From: Adiantum capillus-veneris
Taxonomy: Eukaryota; Streptophyta; Polypodiopsida; Polypodiales; Pteridaceae
Direction of reading: 5' to 3'
DNA length: 64,000 nt
Assembly: GCA_014529385.2 (NCBI GenBank)
Contig: CM043950.1
Coordinates: forward strand, 72,632,435 to 72,696,434
Both the position numbers and the translations under genes were made by a program. Below the pieces are notes generated by a model, which was not told the DNA's origin, made no database searches, and worked only from the letters and a program-made list of their open reading frames with translations. Below are positions 35,885 to 47,393 of this stretch, piece by piece; position 1 is the first letter of the stretch, and the number at the start of each line of letters is the position of its first letter.

Positions 35885-36123
35885 TGATAGAAATGGTGTA
35901 GCCAAGTTTTGGCCCCCTATTTACGGGCGTTGAAGATCTTGAGGATTGTTTAGCACATTTTGAGCTATGACTGTTGTCAACGCATATGTTGAAAGATGCA
36001 TAAAAGCTCTAGAATGGTGCCATTGTTAATGCGCGAACAGGCCAAGATTTGGTTCAATGGTTTAAAGAGTGGTGATTGAGGATCATGGCAGGAGCTACAG
36101 AATCAATTTCTAAAGCAGGGGGA
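35885..36123 (+). pseudogene. gag: Gag N-terminal fragment in inverted orientation
   Basis: On the plus strand, in three frames with stops, are gag-like pieces: VEDLEDCLAHFE, then MTVVNAYVERCIKAL, then EQAKIWFNGLKSGD and GSWQELQNQFLKQ, the latter being the typical helix pair of plant gypsy gag. One stop replaces the Trp after GD. It abuts the minus-strand gag C-terminal half at 35859, head to head, and ends at a purine tract followed by TGTCACC at 36124. Confidence 0.7.
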
Positions 36124-36515
36124 TGTCACCTACGTGCATCAAAATTAGAGAAACCCCCTTATGTACGCTATCTTACTTGCTAACCTATCCCCCTACATAC
36201 AGACAAGATACGGACATTCTCGTAATGAGCCATCCCCCCTCGTACGGAATGTAATGACTCACTATTTTATGTATACTAGTAACATAATAATTTTAGAAGC
36301 ACATGATTTTGCAAAAATACATAGTGAACTGAGTGTACATTGTAGTGTGTTTTCATTTGCAAAGATGTTAAAAGAACAAACCATGAAAAGCAACAAATAT
36401 AATGAAAACTAAATTAAAATAAACCAATCGTTTCAATGTAATTTGTCAAAAAACAAATAACATTTACCTTGTAAACTGATTCAAATCTCAATTTCAAAAC
36501 ATATGATACTACCCA
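36124..36515. repeat. LTR-like sequence interrupted by the chromovirus
   Basis: Starts TGTCACCTACG directly after AGCAGGGGGA, which looks like a polypurine tract and LTR start on the plus strand. It is AT-rich, non-coding, and continues beyond the chromovirus at 45130. Its right end was not determined. Confidence 0.45.
36511..36515. other. Target site duplication, left copy (ACCCA)
   Basis: ACCCA precedes the 5' LTR and recurs at 45125-45129 directly after the 3' LTR. Confidence 0.9.
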
Positions 36516-37990
36516 TGTCACCAGCGTGTGACTACTATCTATCCTTTTTGTTGATTTCTTTCTTATTATCTATTTACTTTCACTTTTTGGAAACACCCCT
36601 CGGGAAATCTAACTACCCTGCATTGCATAGCTAGTGTGGAACTGTCCAGAGGGAGTCCAGGCCTAAGGGCAAGAGAGCACTAAGGTTGGACAAGGACTAT
36701 GGTTAGCCAAGTGGGGTCATTGACTAGCCAAAGTGGAATCCTTTGCTACAAAGGCTACATTTCAGTTCTGGATGTGGCCGCAATGTACAAAGAGGGTCGG
36801 ATGACCTAAAAAGATACAATGGCAACATATCCTAAAATTTAGGGAACTACTATTTTGGGACCTGAAAATGTGTTGACGTCATTACCTCCGGAATGAAAAA
36901 GGGAACATTTTCTTACTCTGCCGTGAAGTGAACTGGGCAGCCGGTTGGGAGATTTTTAGGCGGCAACCCCGAAACGGGAAAATGCTTGTAAATGTGCCAA
37001 CTCGCACCTTCTAGTGCACTTGCCTCATGCAACAAGAGTTGGCGCTGAATTTAGGAGGGGGAGAGCCTCATTTTCAGTTTTGTCACAACTTAAGAGCTAT
37101 GGAGTGCTTGCTTTCCCTCTTATGCACAGTGCGGTGTCAGGAGTGATGCCCTGCACGCTACACACTGCCCTCTCTCTCCCGTTTGGCAGTATGTTATGCC
37201 CCTCTAGTGGGCTCTTCATTTGACCAATGTACAGTTGTGTGGGTTCATGCGCGATTGCCGAGGAAACAGCCTCTTGAACAGGTGCTAGATTAGCTAGCGG
37301 CTAATCCCCCGCAGGTCCAAGTGATTCGGAGAGGTTTCACGCTCGAAATCTCGTCCGATTCAAAGGGCAAGTAGCCCTACAGGTGCGAGAGCTCGAGGAC
37401 TTGCTACGGATACGACCGGCACGCGAAACGGATCCCGAAACAGTGAATTACAGCTTGCTGTATATTTTTGCAGGTTTAGGGTTTTGGCCCTAAAAGGACC
37501 CTAATACCCCCAGGAGGTTCGGGGAGGCAAGGGGACCGCTGTACAGGCGATCTGGCGCATTTTCAAGGCTGAAAACAGAGAATTCAGCATGCTGCAGATT
37601 CTCACCAGGTTTTGCAAAGTGCCCATATGCGTCGAGAAGGTCAGTCAATGTGTGGGAATACTGACCGTGAAGGGTTCTAGTATAGTTATGCTGCCGAAAT
37701 CAGGACAGAACAGTCAAAATTCAGCCAAGGTTGTGAGGGGCAGCTTGGAAAGAACCACATCGTTTATTCCCTCTTTTAAACAATAAAGAAATACCGAAAG
37801 GGGCGCCTAAGTCAGGGGCCAATCTGGTGTCGGTCTTCTCATACAGGTTCATTCTAGCATCTGTATCCCATTCCCCTATCTTGTGTCACTATAGCGCAGG
37901 TATAATAGACGACTAATAATGGGGGTGAAAGCTAAATCAAGGTTTGAAGTAAAGTCTACCGCCCTTTTTGGATTGAGCAGGCCGGTTTCA
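36516..37990 (+). repeat. Chromovirus 5' LTR
   Basis: 1,475 bp, TGTCACCAGCG to CCGGTTTCA. An AATAAA polyadenylation signal is at 37782-37787. Short open frames in it have no counterpart in any protein I recognise. Confidence 0.95.
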
Positions 37991-38009
37991 TGGTTCCATC
38001 GATGGGATT
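37991..38009 (+). promoter_or_regulatory. Primer binding site, not of the tRNA-iMet type
   Basis: TGGTTCCATCGATGGG starts directly after the LTR. It has the TGG complementary to a tRNA CCA end but not the TATCAGA of the initiator-Met site. The primer tRNA was not identified; self-priming is also known in some chromoviruses. Confidence 0.65.
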
Positions 38010-38097
38010 AAATCACTTTTTCCTATAGAAGTGAGCCTTGGTGAGTTTGGGCTTGAAGACAAAGGGGATCATAGACTAGAAACAGGGAATTGCAATT

Positions 38098-40078
38098 ATG
38101 GCTGACAGACCAGATGATGTGACTGAAGAGGTTTCCTCTTCACAGGGTCAATAGACATATGAAGTGGGTGAGTCCTCAAGACCACCACAGATGTATGATG
38201 ATATATTTAGGACCTAGTTGGATGCTGTTGTGGCTATGTTGACACAAGTAATGCAGAACCTGAGGTTTTTAGCCTTTCTGCAACCTCGTGTTTTGTCTCA
38301 GCAAGTTGGGTCACTGGATCATATTCAAAAGCCTGTTAAGGCTCGAGCACAGGTGACTCATACCACACAGTCAATGGAAACACTTGTACACTTGACGGAG
38401 AACATGCAGTCTCCACAACCTGTGCCTAAGGTGCAAGAACAGGTGGCTGAGATGCCACTCTTTCAAGCTGTACCAGTTCAGCCCGCCACCTTTCAGCAGC
38501 CTATAGCTGGTTCTAATGGGCAGGGAAGCAACCTACAGGCTATGCAACAGGTCTTCCCACCACCTTCAGTACACCTGGCTATTTTGGAGGTGGATCGGTA
38601 TTCCAAAGCATGGCTGGTCATGCACCTAGAAATCAGTTTTAAACGCCAAGAACAGTGTTCGGGAGTGCTCAAACGATGATGCCTAACCCCATGTATGGTG
38701 TCACAGGCATGCTACCAAGGTTTTAGAGCACTCAGGGCCAATTTGGGATGCCACAGGAAAATTTTGGTATGGCTGGAATCACAAATCAGCAGCCAAATAT
38801 GGCATTTCCAGGTCAACTTAATTGCGGCCAGGGAACACAAATGAACCCTAACAGTGTTCTCATGTTTCAGTCACTTCCATATGACAATTTAACGCCGCTG
38901 GAGAGGCCAACTCCATACAAAGAAGGTGGCAAAGGTGTGTCTTTAACGACCTTTACAGGGTTTGATGACAGGAAGAAGGCTCTCTCATTCCTCCAAAGGT
39001 CCGCAAGGCAGCCGCTTTCTTGACAGCAAATGCGGGACAATGGTGGACAACTTTATTGCTTCAAGGGCAAGTTCTGTCCACATGGATTTACTTCAAGCAG
39101 ATTTTTGTAGCAGCATGGTTATCTGATGACTTTGAAGCAGATGTCATGACAGAATGGCACCAGCTTAATGCTACCACTTGCAGAAATCTGGATGATTACA
39201 ATCCAAAGTTTTGGAAAGCTCTACTTCCAGTAACTTCCTATAGGTTTGTGCCATTGAAAGAACAGATTGAAAAATACTGTTGTGGCCTACCTAAAGGATT
39301 GAGAAAGTACTGTACGAAGACAAAAGTCACTACCTTGACGTAGCTCATCGAGGTAGCAAACACTGGAAATGGTTTGCTCAAGGGAGAAGATTGTGAAATT
39401 AACACTGGCGTCAAGGCAGGATCAGGCAAGAAAAATTCAGCCAAGAAGCACGTTCCCAATGAGGCTCCTAAAGGGACTCAGGAGTCAGTCAACGCAGGGA
39501 AAGATAAAGCTATGGCTGAATCAAAAAAGGGACCAACAAAGAAATGGAAAAGACGTTTTCCTTGCAAGTCAGAAGAGCAAAAGGAGGTATGTGAGCAGCC
39601 TAGCCACATTTCTTACAATTGTCCTACAAAGAAAAGGCCAGCTAATTTTGATGACAAGGAAGACAAGAAAGGAAAGAAGCCCATGGTTGGTCTAGTGCCA
39701 GATATGGTGGGCGACAAGCCAAATTCAGATGCAAGTGAGCTTTGCAGAGCATGGGGAAAGGTGAGGGATCAAACAGTGCTTATCTACTTTGATCCATGTG
39801 CCAAAGCCAACTTCATTTCCCCAGAATTGGCTTCAAAGTTGGGAATTAGACCTGAAGAGATGGGATATATAGCAGAGGCAGGTTTGGCATGTCCTGGCCA
39901 TACAGAGGCTATGGCACCCATCATTGGAAAGTTGCGTCTACATATCCAGTCCTATGTAGATGCTGAAGAATTTTACATCATGCCACTGGACGGATGTGAT
40001 GTGTTGCTAGGTATTCCTTGGTTGTTTCGTGTACAGGGAATCATGGATGCCTACAACAAAAAGATCACTGTATAGAGC
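38098..40078 (+). pseudogene. gag: Chromovirus gag and protease, multiply interrupted
   Basis: ATG 38098 opens MADRPDDVTEEVSS. TAG codons at 38152, 38215, 38724, 39341 and 40073 each replace a probable Gln. Frameshifts occur near 38680-38740 and near 39010-39020. Visible parts: Q/P-rich N terminus; gag body with KEGGKGVSLTTFTGFD and AGQWWTTLL (38930-39060); a lysine-rich stretch at 39400-39700 with a decayed zinc knuckle (CEQPSHISYNC); protease at 39780-40060, where the related element reads DPGSTHNFIS but this one reads DPCAKANFIS, so the Gly after the catalytic Asp is lost. It ends before a frameshift in an A-run near 40150 leading into pol. Confidence 0.85.
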
Positions 40079-40182
40079 AGGAAAAAGACTCACAAACTGG
40101 ATGTAAAGCTTAAAGGGGAGTCTATTCCCACTGTATCAGCTTCTGCTATTACTTCTGTAATAAAAAACATCTTTCTGCGCAC

Positions 40183-43077
40183 TTGGTTTTTGCACGTGAA
40201 GTGTCAGATTGTGATGAATCAAATTTATCTGTGCTAGATAAAGAAAGGTCAATGTTTTTACAACAGTATAGTGACTGTTTTTTTGATTCATTACCGTCTC
40301 AATTACCGCCACAAAGACCCGAGGACCATGCGATAGATTTGGTGCCAGGCAGTAGCCCACCGAATAAGCCTCCATACAGGGTTAGTGCGGCTCAGCAGAA
40401 AGAGATAATGGGCCAAGTACAAGAGCTGTTAGAAAAGGGGCTGATTCAGCCCTGTTCATCTCCATTCTGTTCTCCAGTGTTGTTGGTGCAGAAAAAGGAT
40501 GGCTCATGGCGTATGTGCATAGACTACCGTTCACTGAACAAGAATACCATCAAGAATAGGTTCCCTATACCTAGAATTGATGATATTATGGACAAATTAG
40601 AAGGAGTAGCTATGTTTAGCAGGATAGATCTAAAGAGTGGGTACCATCAGATCCACATTAGATCAGAGGATGTGCACAAGACTGCTTTTAGTACCACGTT
40701 TGGCCTTTACGAATTTTTAGTGATGCCCTTTGGTCTCACAAATGCTCTTGCTATGTTCAATAGGATGATGGACAAAATTTTCCGTCCACACCAGCATTTT
40801 GTTTGTACATTCTTTGATGACATGATAGTCTACTCAAAGAATGAAGAGGAGCATAGGCATCACTTGGCCATTGTGTTCAAAGAGCTACGCAGTCATAGGT
40901 TGCTCATCAATGCAAAGGAAAGTGAGTTTTTTCTGGAAGAGATTCACTTTCTGGGACACATTGTCTCAAAGGATGGTGTCAGAATAGATCCTGCAAAAGT
41001 TGAAGCGATCAAGTCATGGCCAAATTTGAAGATGGTGCATGATGTCCGAAGCTTTTTGGGACTATGCTCCTATTACAGAAGGTTTATCCGAAATTTCGTT
41101 GAGATTGCTTCACCTTTACATGCTCTTCAAAAGAAGGCAGTCACCTTTAGATGGACACAAAAAGAGATTTCAACTTTTAATCTCTTAAAGGAGAAGATGA
41201 CTTCAGATCCAATCATTGTGTTGCCAGATCTTAGGAAGTTATTTGTGGTCCAGTGTGATTCCTGCGGTAGTAGCATTGGTGCAGTGCTAATGCAAGATGG
41301 CAGGGTAGTAGCCTATGAGAGCATAATTTTGCAAGGGCCAGAGATGACCATGCAGGTCTATGAGAAAGAGTTACTGGCTGTGATTCATGCGCGCTTAAGT
41401 TGGAAACAGTACCTGCTAGGTACAGATTTCATTGTCCAAACGGACCATCAGACCTTGCGATACTTCTTGACACAGACAAAGTTATCCGATAAGCATATGC
41501 GATGGGCAAATATCTTGTCCATGTTCCATTTTCAAATTGTGCATGTGGAAGGCAAGAAGAACGTTGTCGCTGATGCCTTGTCAAGGAAGCCACAAATTTC
41601 AGCTGTGTCCATTCCTTATCATCATGCACTTGATGATATGAGAGAACAGTATGCAAATGATGAAGATTTTGCAAGGGTCTTCGAGCAGCTAATGCAAGGA
41701 CAACGTCATGAACACTATCTTCTTATAGACGGGTTCATGATGATGCATGGCAGATTGTGTGTCACAAAGCCATTGCAACGCAAAGTTATGAAAGAGAGTC
41801 ATGTCCCACCGTATGCAGGGCATCGTGGTATCGATGCTATAGTTAAAGCGGTTGAGACATTCTTCTACTGGCCTACATTGAGAAGAGATGTGGATGCCTT
41901 TGTGCGAGAATGCCTAATTTGCTAGAAGGTCAAGTTTGACAGGCAAAAGGCACCAGGGTTATTGCAACCACTACCTATTCCAGATAAACCATGGGAAAGT
42001 ATTGCTATGGATTTTATCTTTGATCTTCCGAGAACGCAGACAGGAAACGATGGTATTTGGACCATTATTTGCAAACAGGCTCATTTTATTCCTGTCAGTA
42101 AGAAGATAAAGCCATATCAAATGGCACGTTTGTTTATGAGCAATATTTTCAAGTATCATGGCATGCCACAGTCGATTGTTAGCGACCGTGATCCACGCAT
42201 GACAAGTTTGTTCTGGAGAGGCTTGTTTGAGAATATGGGCACCACGCTCAAATTCTCTTCGTCATTTCATCTTCAAACAGATGGGCAGTCAGAAGAGGCA
42301 AATTCTACTGTCCTAGATATGCTAAAGTGCTACGTGTCAGAGCATAAAGGAAAGTGGGAGCAGTATTTGACATTGGTGGAGTACGCATACAATAATACAG
42401 TGCATTCATCAACTGGCAAGGCCCCTTTTGAGATAGTTGAAGGTGGAAAGAAAGTTCCTCCCATACTGCATACAAAGGACAAGATATTTGAAGCAGATAA
42501 GTATGTTCAGGACATGGATGAAATGTACAAGAAGGTCAAAGTGGCCTTAGAAAAGACTTAGGCAAAGCAAAAGGAAGCAGCTGATTTTCACCGTCGTGAA
42601 GTGGTATATTCACTTGGTGATTGGGTGCTTTTACGCTTTGAAAAGGCAAGATTAGAGAAGATGAAGGGCAAGGAAAGATTGTTTCCAAAGCTCAGCTTGC
42701 GTTACTATGGGCCTTTTCAAGTGTGCGACATAATCAGTGATGTTGCATATAGGCTGAAATTGCCTGACAGTTGGAAGATTCACAATGCGTTTCATGTGAG
42801 TCTTCTTAGACCCTATGTGGGTGATGTGTCAGAAGATATGCCAGCTGAAGATCAGCCGGAAGTCGAGGAACTTGACGAGATCTTGGTCCCGGAACAAATT
42901 TTGGCACACAAAGAAAGGAATGTGAAAGGCAAGGTTGCTAGGCGTTACTTGGTAAAGTTCAGAAACTATCCACTGATGGATGCTAAGTGGATGGAAGAGG
43001 GTGAACTTGCAGAGTCACCAACTGTGTTATCACTTTACCTTAAAGCCTTCGGTTTGCAACCTACCTTGACCCCATGA
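40183..43077 (+). pseudogene. pol: Chromovirus pol: RT, RNase H, integrase, chromodomain (two TAG codons)
   Basis: One frame throughout, interrupted only by TAG at 41923-41925 and 42559-42561. RT has MCIDYRSLNKNTIKNR, SRIDLKSGYHQIHI (motif A), MPFGLTNALA and motif C FFDDMIVYS; RNase H has QCDSCGSSIGAVLMQDG, YEKELLAVIHA and QTDHQTLRYF. Integrase has HRGIDAIVKAV and a CLIC zinc region (the first TAG follows it, where the related element has Q), then MDFIFDLP, SIVSDRDPRM and DGQSEEANS. A small in-frame deletion affects the WTI..KQAHF segment. The C terminus is a GPFQVCDI-type tail and a chromodomain (LAHKERNVKGKVARRYLVKF, NYPLMDAKWMEEGEL). The chromodomain is thought to direct integration to methylated-histone chromatin. 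Confidence 0.93.
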
Positions 43078-43637
43078 GTTTCAGAGCTACATGGATTGTT
43101 AGTGTGACAATGGATTTTGAAACAAATGATGTACATGGTATTTAAAGTGAGCTCAAATGAAATACCTATTACATGAATGTTAGAGCTGTACAGATTGTCA
43201 GTTTGGCAATTGCTCTTATGGAATGTCCAAAAGTTTGGTTAGTGCTATAGAAGTGAGTATTTCTTCTCAGTTTGTCAAGGATACAGTAGTTACTTCTATT
43301 AAAGAGTACATGTGTAACTGCATTCTTAAATTGTCGATTTGGGTATGCTCGAAAGTGTTACAGGATCCAACGTGTACTATAAGACAGTGGCAAAATGTGC
43401 ACCTACCATTTTGTCATTGGAAAGTTAGTGACTCGAAGCAATGGCAAAGTGCACAGCTACCACTATGTCATTGGGATAGGGTTCACACACAAGCAATACA
43501 TGTGTCGATGAGGTGTTGAATACACCAGGGTTTACAATGAGCATGTATGTGTCGTATATGTGTCGACAGGTGTTGAATACATCAGTGTTGACAGTAAGCA
43601 TGTACGACATAGATGCAAACGAGGACGTTTGAGATTT

Positions 43638-43650
43638 CAAGAGGGGGGTA
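43638..43650 (+). promoter_or_regulatory. Chromovirus polypurine tract
   Basis: CAAGAGGGGGGTA directly before the 3' LTR. The 570 bp between the pol stop and this tract is non-coding and includes two imperfect copies each of motifs such as CAATGGCAAA/CAGTGGCAAA (43385-43450) and TGTCG.ATG.GTGTTGAAT (43500-43590). Confidence 0.85.
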
Positions 43651-45124
43651 TGTCACTAGCGTGTGACTACTATCTATCCTTTTTGTTGATTTCTTTCTTA
43701 TTATCTATTTACTTTCACGTTTTGGAAACACCCCTCGGGAAATCTAACTGCCCTGCATTGCATAGCTAGTGTGGAACTGTCCAGAGGGACTCCAGGCCTG
43801 AGGGCAAGAGAGCACTAAGGTTGGACAAGGACTATGGTTAGCCAAGAGGGGTCATTGACTAGCCAAAGTGGAATCCTTTGCTACAAAGGCTACATTTCAG
43901 TTTTGGATGTGGCCGCAGTGTACAAAGAGGGTCGGATGACCTAGAAAGATACAATGGCAGCATCTCCTAAAATTTAGGGAACTTCTATTTTGGGACCTGA
44001 AAATGTGTTGACGTCATTACCTCCGGAATGAAAAAGGGAACATTTTCTTACTCTGCCGTGAAGTGAACTGGGCACCCGGTTGGGAGATTTTTAGGCGGCA
44101 ACCCCGAAACAGGAAATGCTTGTAAATGTGCCAACTGGCATCTTCTGGTGCACTTGCCTCATGCAACAAGAGTTGGTGCTGAATTTAGGAGAGGAAGAGC
44201 CTCATTTTCAGTTTTGTCACAGGTTAAGAGCTATGGAGTGCTTGCTTTCCCTCTTATGCACAGTGCGGTGCCAGGAGTGATGCCCTGCACGCTACGCACT
44301 GCCCTCTCTCTCTCCCCTTTGGCAGTATGATATGCCCCTCTAGTGGGCTCTTCATTTGACCAATGTACAGTTGTGTGGGTTCATGCGCGATTGCCGAGGC
44401 AAGAGCCTCTTGCACAGGTACTGGACTAGCTAGCGGCTAATCCCCCGCAGGTACAGGTGATTCAGAGAGGTTTCACGCTCGAAATCTCGTCCGATTCAAA
44501 GGGCAAGTAGCCCTACAGGTGCGGGATCTCGAGGACTTGCTACGGATGCGACCGGTACGCGAAACGGAGCCCGAAACAGTGAATTACAGCTTGCTGTATA
44601 TTTTTGCAGGTTTAGGGTTTTGGCCCTAAATTGACCCTAATACCCCCAGGAGGTTCAGGGACGCAAGGGGACCGCTGTACAGGCGATCTAGCGCATTTTC
44701 AGGGCTGAAAACAGAGAATTCAACGTGCTGCAGATTCTCGCTAGGTTTTGCAAAGTGCCCGTATGCGTCGGGAAGGTCAGTCAATGCGTGGGAATACTGA
44801 CCGTGAAGGGTTCTAGTACAATTATGCTGCCGAAATCAGGCCAGAACAGTAAAAATTCAGCCAAGGTTGTGCGGGACAGCTTGGAAAGAACCACAGCGTT
44901 TATTCCCTCTTTTAAACAATAAAGAAATACCGAAAGGGGCGCCTAAGTTAGGGGCCAATCTGGTGTCGGTCTTCTCATACAGGTGCATTCTAGCATCTGT
45001 ATCCCATTCCCCTCTCTTGTGTCACTATAGCGCAGGTATAATAGACCACTAATAATGGGTGAAAGCTAAATCAAGGTTTGAAGTAAAGTCTACCGTCATT
45101 TTTGGATTGAACCGGCCGGTTTCA
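43651..45124 (+). repeat. Chromovirus 3' LTR
   Basis: 1,474 bp, about 96-97% identical to the 5' LTR; AATAAA at 44918-44923; followed by ACCCA. Confidence 0.95.
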
Positions 45125-45129
45125 ACCCA

Positions 45130-45640
45130 CCTACTTAGTAGGCTTCCCACATGGGATTTAAGGCACACATATAAATTGTTCTCTAAATAACAAATAATGC
45201 ATACTCTTAAACAACTATGAAAAACTTCACTCATCAAATCAAAACACATTACAAAACAACCCATTAAAAGATTAATCTTTTTGAACAAAAACAATTATAT
45301 GTGATATGAATGCACATCTATGCTTAAGCAAATGTAACTTTTAAAAACCGCCATCTGTATTTAATTTTAAGTTTGTACTACATAAAATATAAATCTTAAA
45401 AAATTCGCTAGAGTCTCCTTTGTACGGAGACCTCTTTCTCAAAAAAAATCCGTTTACCCTTTTCTTAGGCTCCCACATGGGATTTTCATCACATAATTTT
45501 TTTTTCCAAAATAATTGTCCACCTCATCTTGGGCTCCCACGTGGGATTTAACGATTATCTTACACATTAAAATCAAACATATTTTCAATAGAGTCAAGGT
45601 AGTGGTTATATGACCTGCATATCATAGTACATAGGAACCT
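45130..45640. other. AT-rich flank of the chromovirus insertion
   Basis: Non-coding continuation of the interrupted LTR-like DNA at 36124-36515. Two or three copies of TCCCACATGGGATTT/TCCCACGTGGGATTT occur near 45137, 45470 and 45530, each containing a short palindrome (CCCACATGGG-like). Confidence 0.5.
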
Positions 45641-47010
45641 CCATATGACCATGTGACAAATTAAGACTATATTTATAACTATATACAAAATGAAGACATT
45701 GTGTATGTGTGACACATAGACCCAAGGTATACTTTACGTGTCTTGGCAAGAAACTATAGCTCAAGATAACACACCCGGTCAAGCCATATGACCATGTGGG
45801 AAATTGAGACTACAAAATTTGTAACTACATGTAAAAGAAACTAACGATCTTAAAATATTTAACACTTTTTATGATAAACACGCACAACTATACATTTAAT
45901 AAGATTGGATAGCTCAAGAGACCCGGTCAAGCCATACGGATAGCTAGAATAACTGAAGGTGAAAATCGATAGCTCAAGATGGCACACCTGGTCAAGCCAT
46001 ATGACCATGTGACAAATTGCGACTATATTTGTAACTATATAAAAAACGAAGACATCGTATATCTGTGACACACAGACCCAAGGTATGCTACACGTGTCTT
46101 GGCAAGAAACTATAGCTCAAGATAACACACCCAACCAAGACATATGACCATGTGGGAAATTGAGACTATAGAATTTGTAACTACATGTAAAAGAAACTAA
46201 GGATCTTAAAATATTCAACACTTTTTATGATAAACACGCACAACTATACATTTAATAAGATTGGATAGCTCAAGAGACCCGGTCAAGCCATACGGATAGC
46301 TAGAATAACTGAAGGTGAAAATCGATAGCTCAAGATGGAACACCTGGTCAAGCCATATGACCATGTGACAAATTGAGACTATATTTGTAACTATATAAAA
46401 AATGAAGACATCGTATATCTGTGACACACAGACCCAAGGTATGCTGCACGTGTCTTGGCAAGAAACTATAGCTCAAGATAACACACCCAACCAAGACATA
46501 TGACCATGTGGGAAATTGAGACTATAGAATTTGTAACTACATGTAAAAGAAACTAACGATCTTAAAATATTTAACACTTTTTATGATAAAAATTGGCACA
46601 ACTACACATTTGGTAAGAATGGATAGCTCAAGAGACCCGGTCAAGCCATATGGATAGCTAGAAGAACTGAAGGTGAAAATCGATAGCTCAAGATGGCACA
46701 CCCGGTCAAGCCATATGATCATGTGACAAATTGAGACTATATTTGTAACTATATACAAAATGAATACATTGTATATGTGTGACACATAGACCCAAGGTAT
46801 GTTAGACGTGTCTTGGCAAGAAACTATAGCTCAAGATAACACACCCGGTCAAGCCATATGACCATGCATGTGGGAAATTGAGACTATAGAATTTGTAACT
46901 ACATGTAAAAGAAACTAACGATCTTAAAATTTTTAACGCTTTTTATAGTAAAAACAGGCACAACTACACATTTGGTAAGAATGGATAGCTCAATAGGCCC
47001 GGTCAACAAA
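45640..47010. repeat. 356-bp tandem repeat, about 3.8 copies
   Basis: The marker GATCTTAAAAT recurs at about 45846, 46202, 46559 and 46921, giving periods of 356, 356 and 362 bp. Each unit holds three related sub-motifs (TAGCTCAAGA followed by a CCCGGTCAAGCCATA-type string) at internal spacings of 60, 144 and 152 bp. Neighbouring copies are nearly identical. The array lies in the leader of a minus-strand LTR element, between its primer site and its (missing) gag. Methionine-started minus-strand frames of 70 residues in each unit are repeat by-products. Confidence 0.95.
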
Positions 47011-47379
47011 TAGGCTGAAAATTTCGGCAAATAGGAGCAACCACAAGACTTTGCATACGATAGACCACAAATGAAACTGTCCAAATCTGAAATTTCAACT
47101 GAGAAAGTGTAATTTCAAGCATCTGTACTCAGATTTTCACTCAATTTGTCACGACAAACATCAATACATGTGATCCCACAAGTTTGGTACACCTATGTAT
47201 TGCTGTTTTGACCTGTAAATCACCTGTTTTGACCTAAAAACAACCTGTTTTGGGCTGTTTTGGTGACCTTTTTGGCTCCGAAAGCAAGGGGCTTTGCGAT
47301 TGGAAGCGAAATTGATTGTAGAAGAGAAATTTTAACACGCTTTTCAGCAAACTGCACAGGGCTATTTTAAAACCCTAGG
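47011..47379 (-). other. Untranslated leader of a minus-strand LTR element
   Basis: Non-coding; contains several CCTGTTTTGACCT-like short repeats (47210-47270). Its right end is the primer binding site. Confidence 0.5.
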
Positions 47380-47391
47380 GCTCTGATACCA
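47380..47391 (-). promoter_or_regulatory. Primer binding site (tRNA-iMet type)
   Basis: TGGTATCAGAGC on the minus strand, an exact match to the common plant motif, two bases downstream of a TG...-type LTR end at 47394. Confidence 0.85.
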
Positions 47392-47393
47392 TT

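Larger units (their letters stand above)
36516..45124 (+). mobile_element. Complete but mutated chromovirus (Ty3/gypsy)
   Basis: An 8,609-bp element with LTRs 36516-37990 and 43651-45124, target duplication ACCCA, gag-pol with chromodomain, and a polypurine tract before the 3' LTR. Comparing the first 345 bp of the LTRs by eye gives about twelve differences (about 96-97% identity), so it is older than the elements at 24.9 and 55.3 kb. Seven in-frame TAG codons and at least three frameshifts make it inactive. Confidence 0.95.

Noticed and set aside
36161-36412. Open frame of 83 residues on the plus strand
   Set aside because: AT-rich LTR-like DNA interrupted by the chromovirus insertion; no homology seen.
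37991-38009. tRNA gene fragment
   Set aside because: Only the acceptor-end complement is present and it directly follows an LTR, so it is a primer binding site.
41429-41674. Minus-strand frame within chromovirus pol
   Set aside because: Shadow of the RNase H coding frame on the other strand.
38098-42561. TAG codons as readthrough signals, as at some viral gag-pol junctions
   Set aside because: They are scattered through gag, protease and pol, coincide with Gln in relatives, and occur along with frameshifts, so decay is the better explanation.
45640-47010. CRISPR-like array
   Set aside because: Repeat units are 356 bp with internal sub-repeats and no spacers, in plant DNA.
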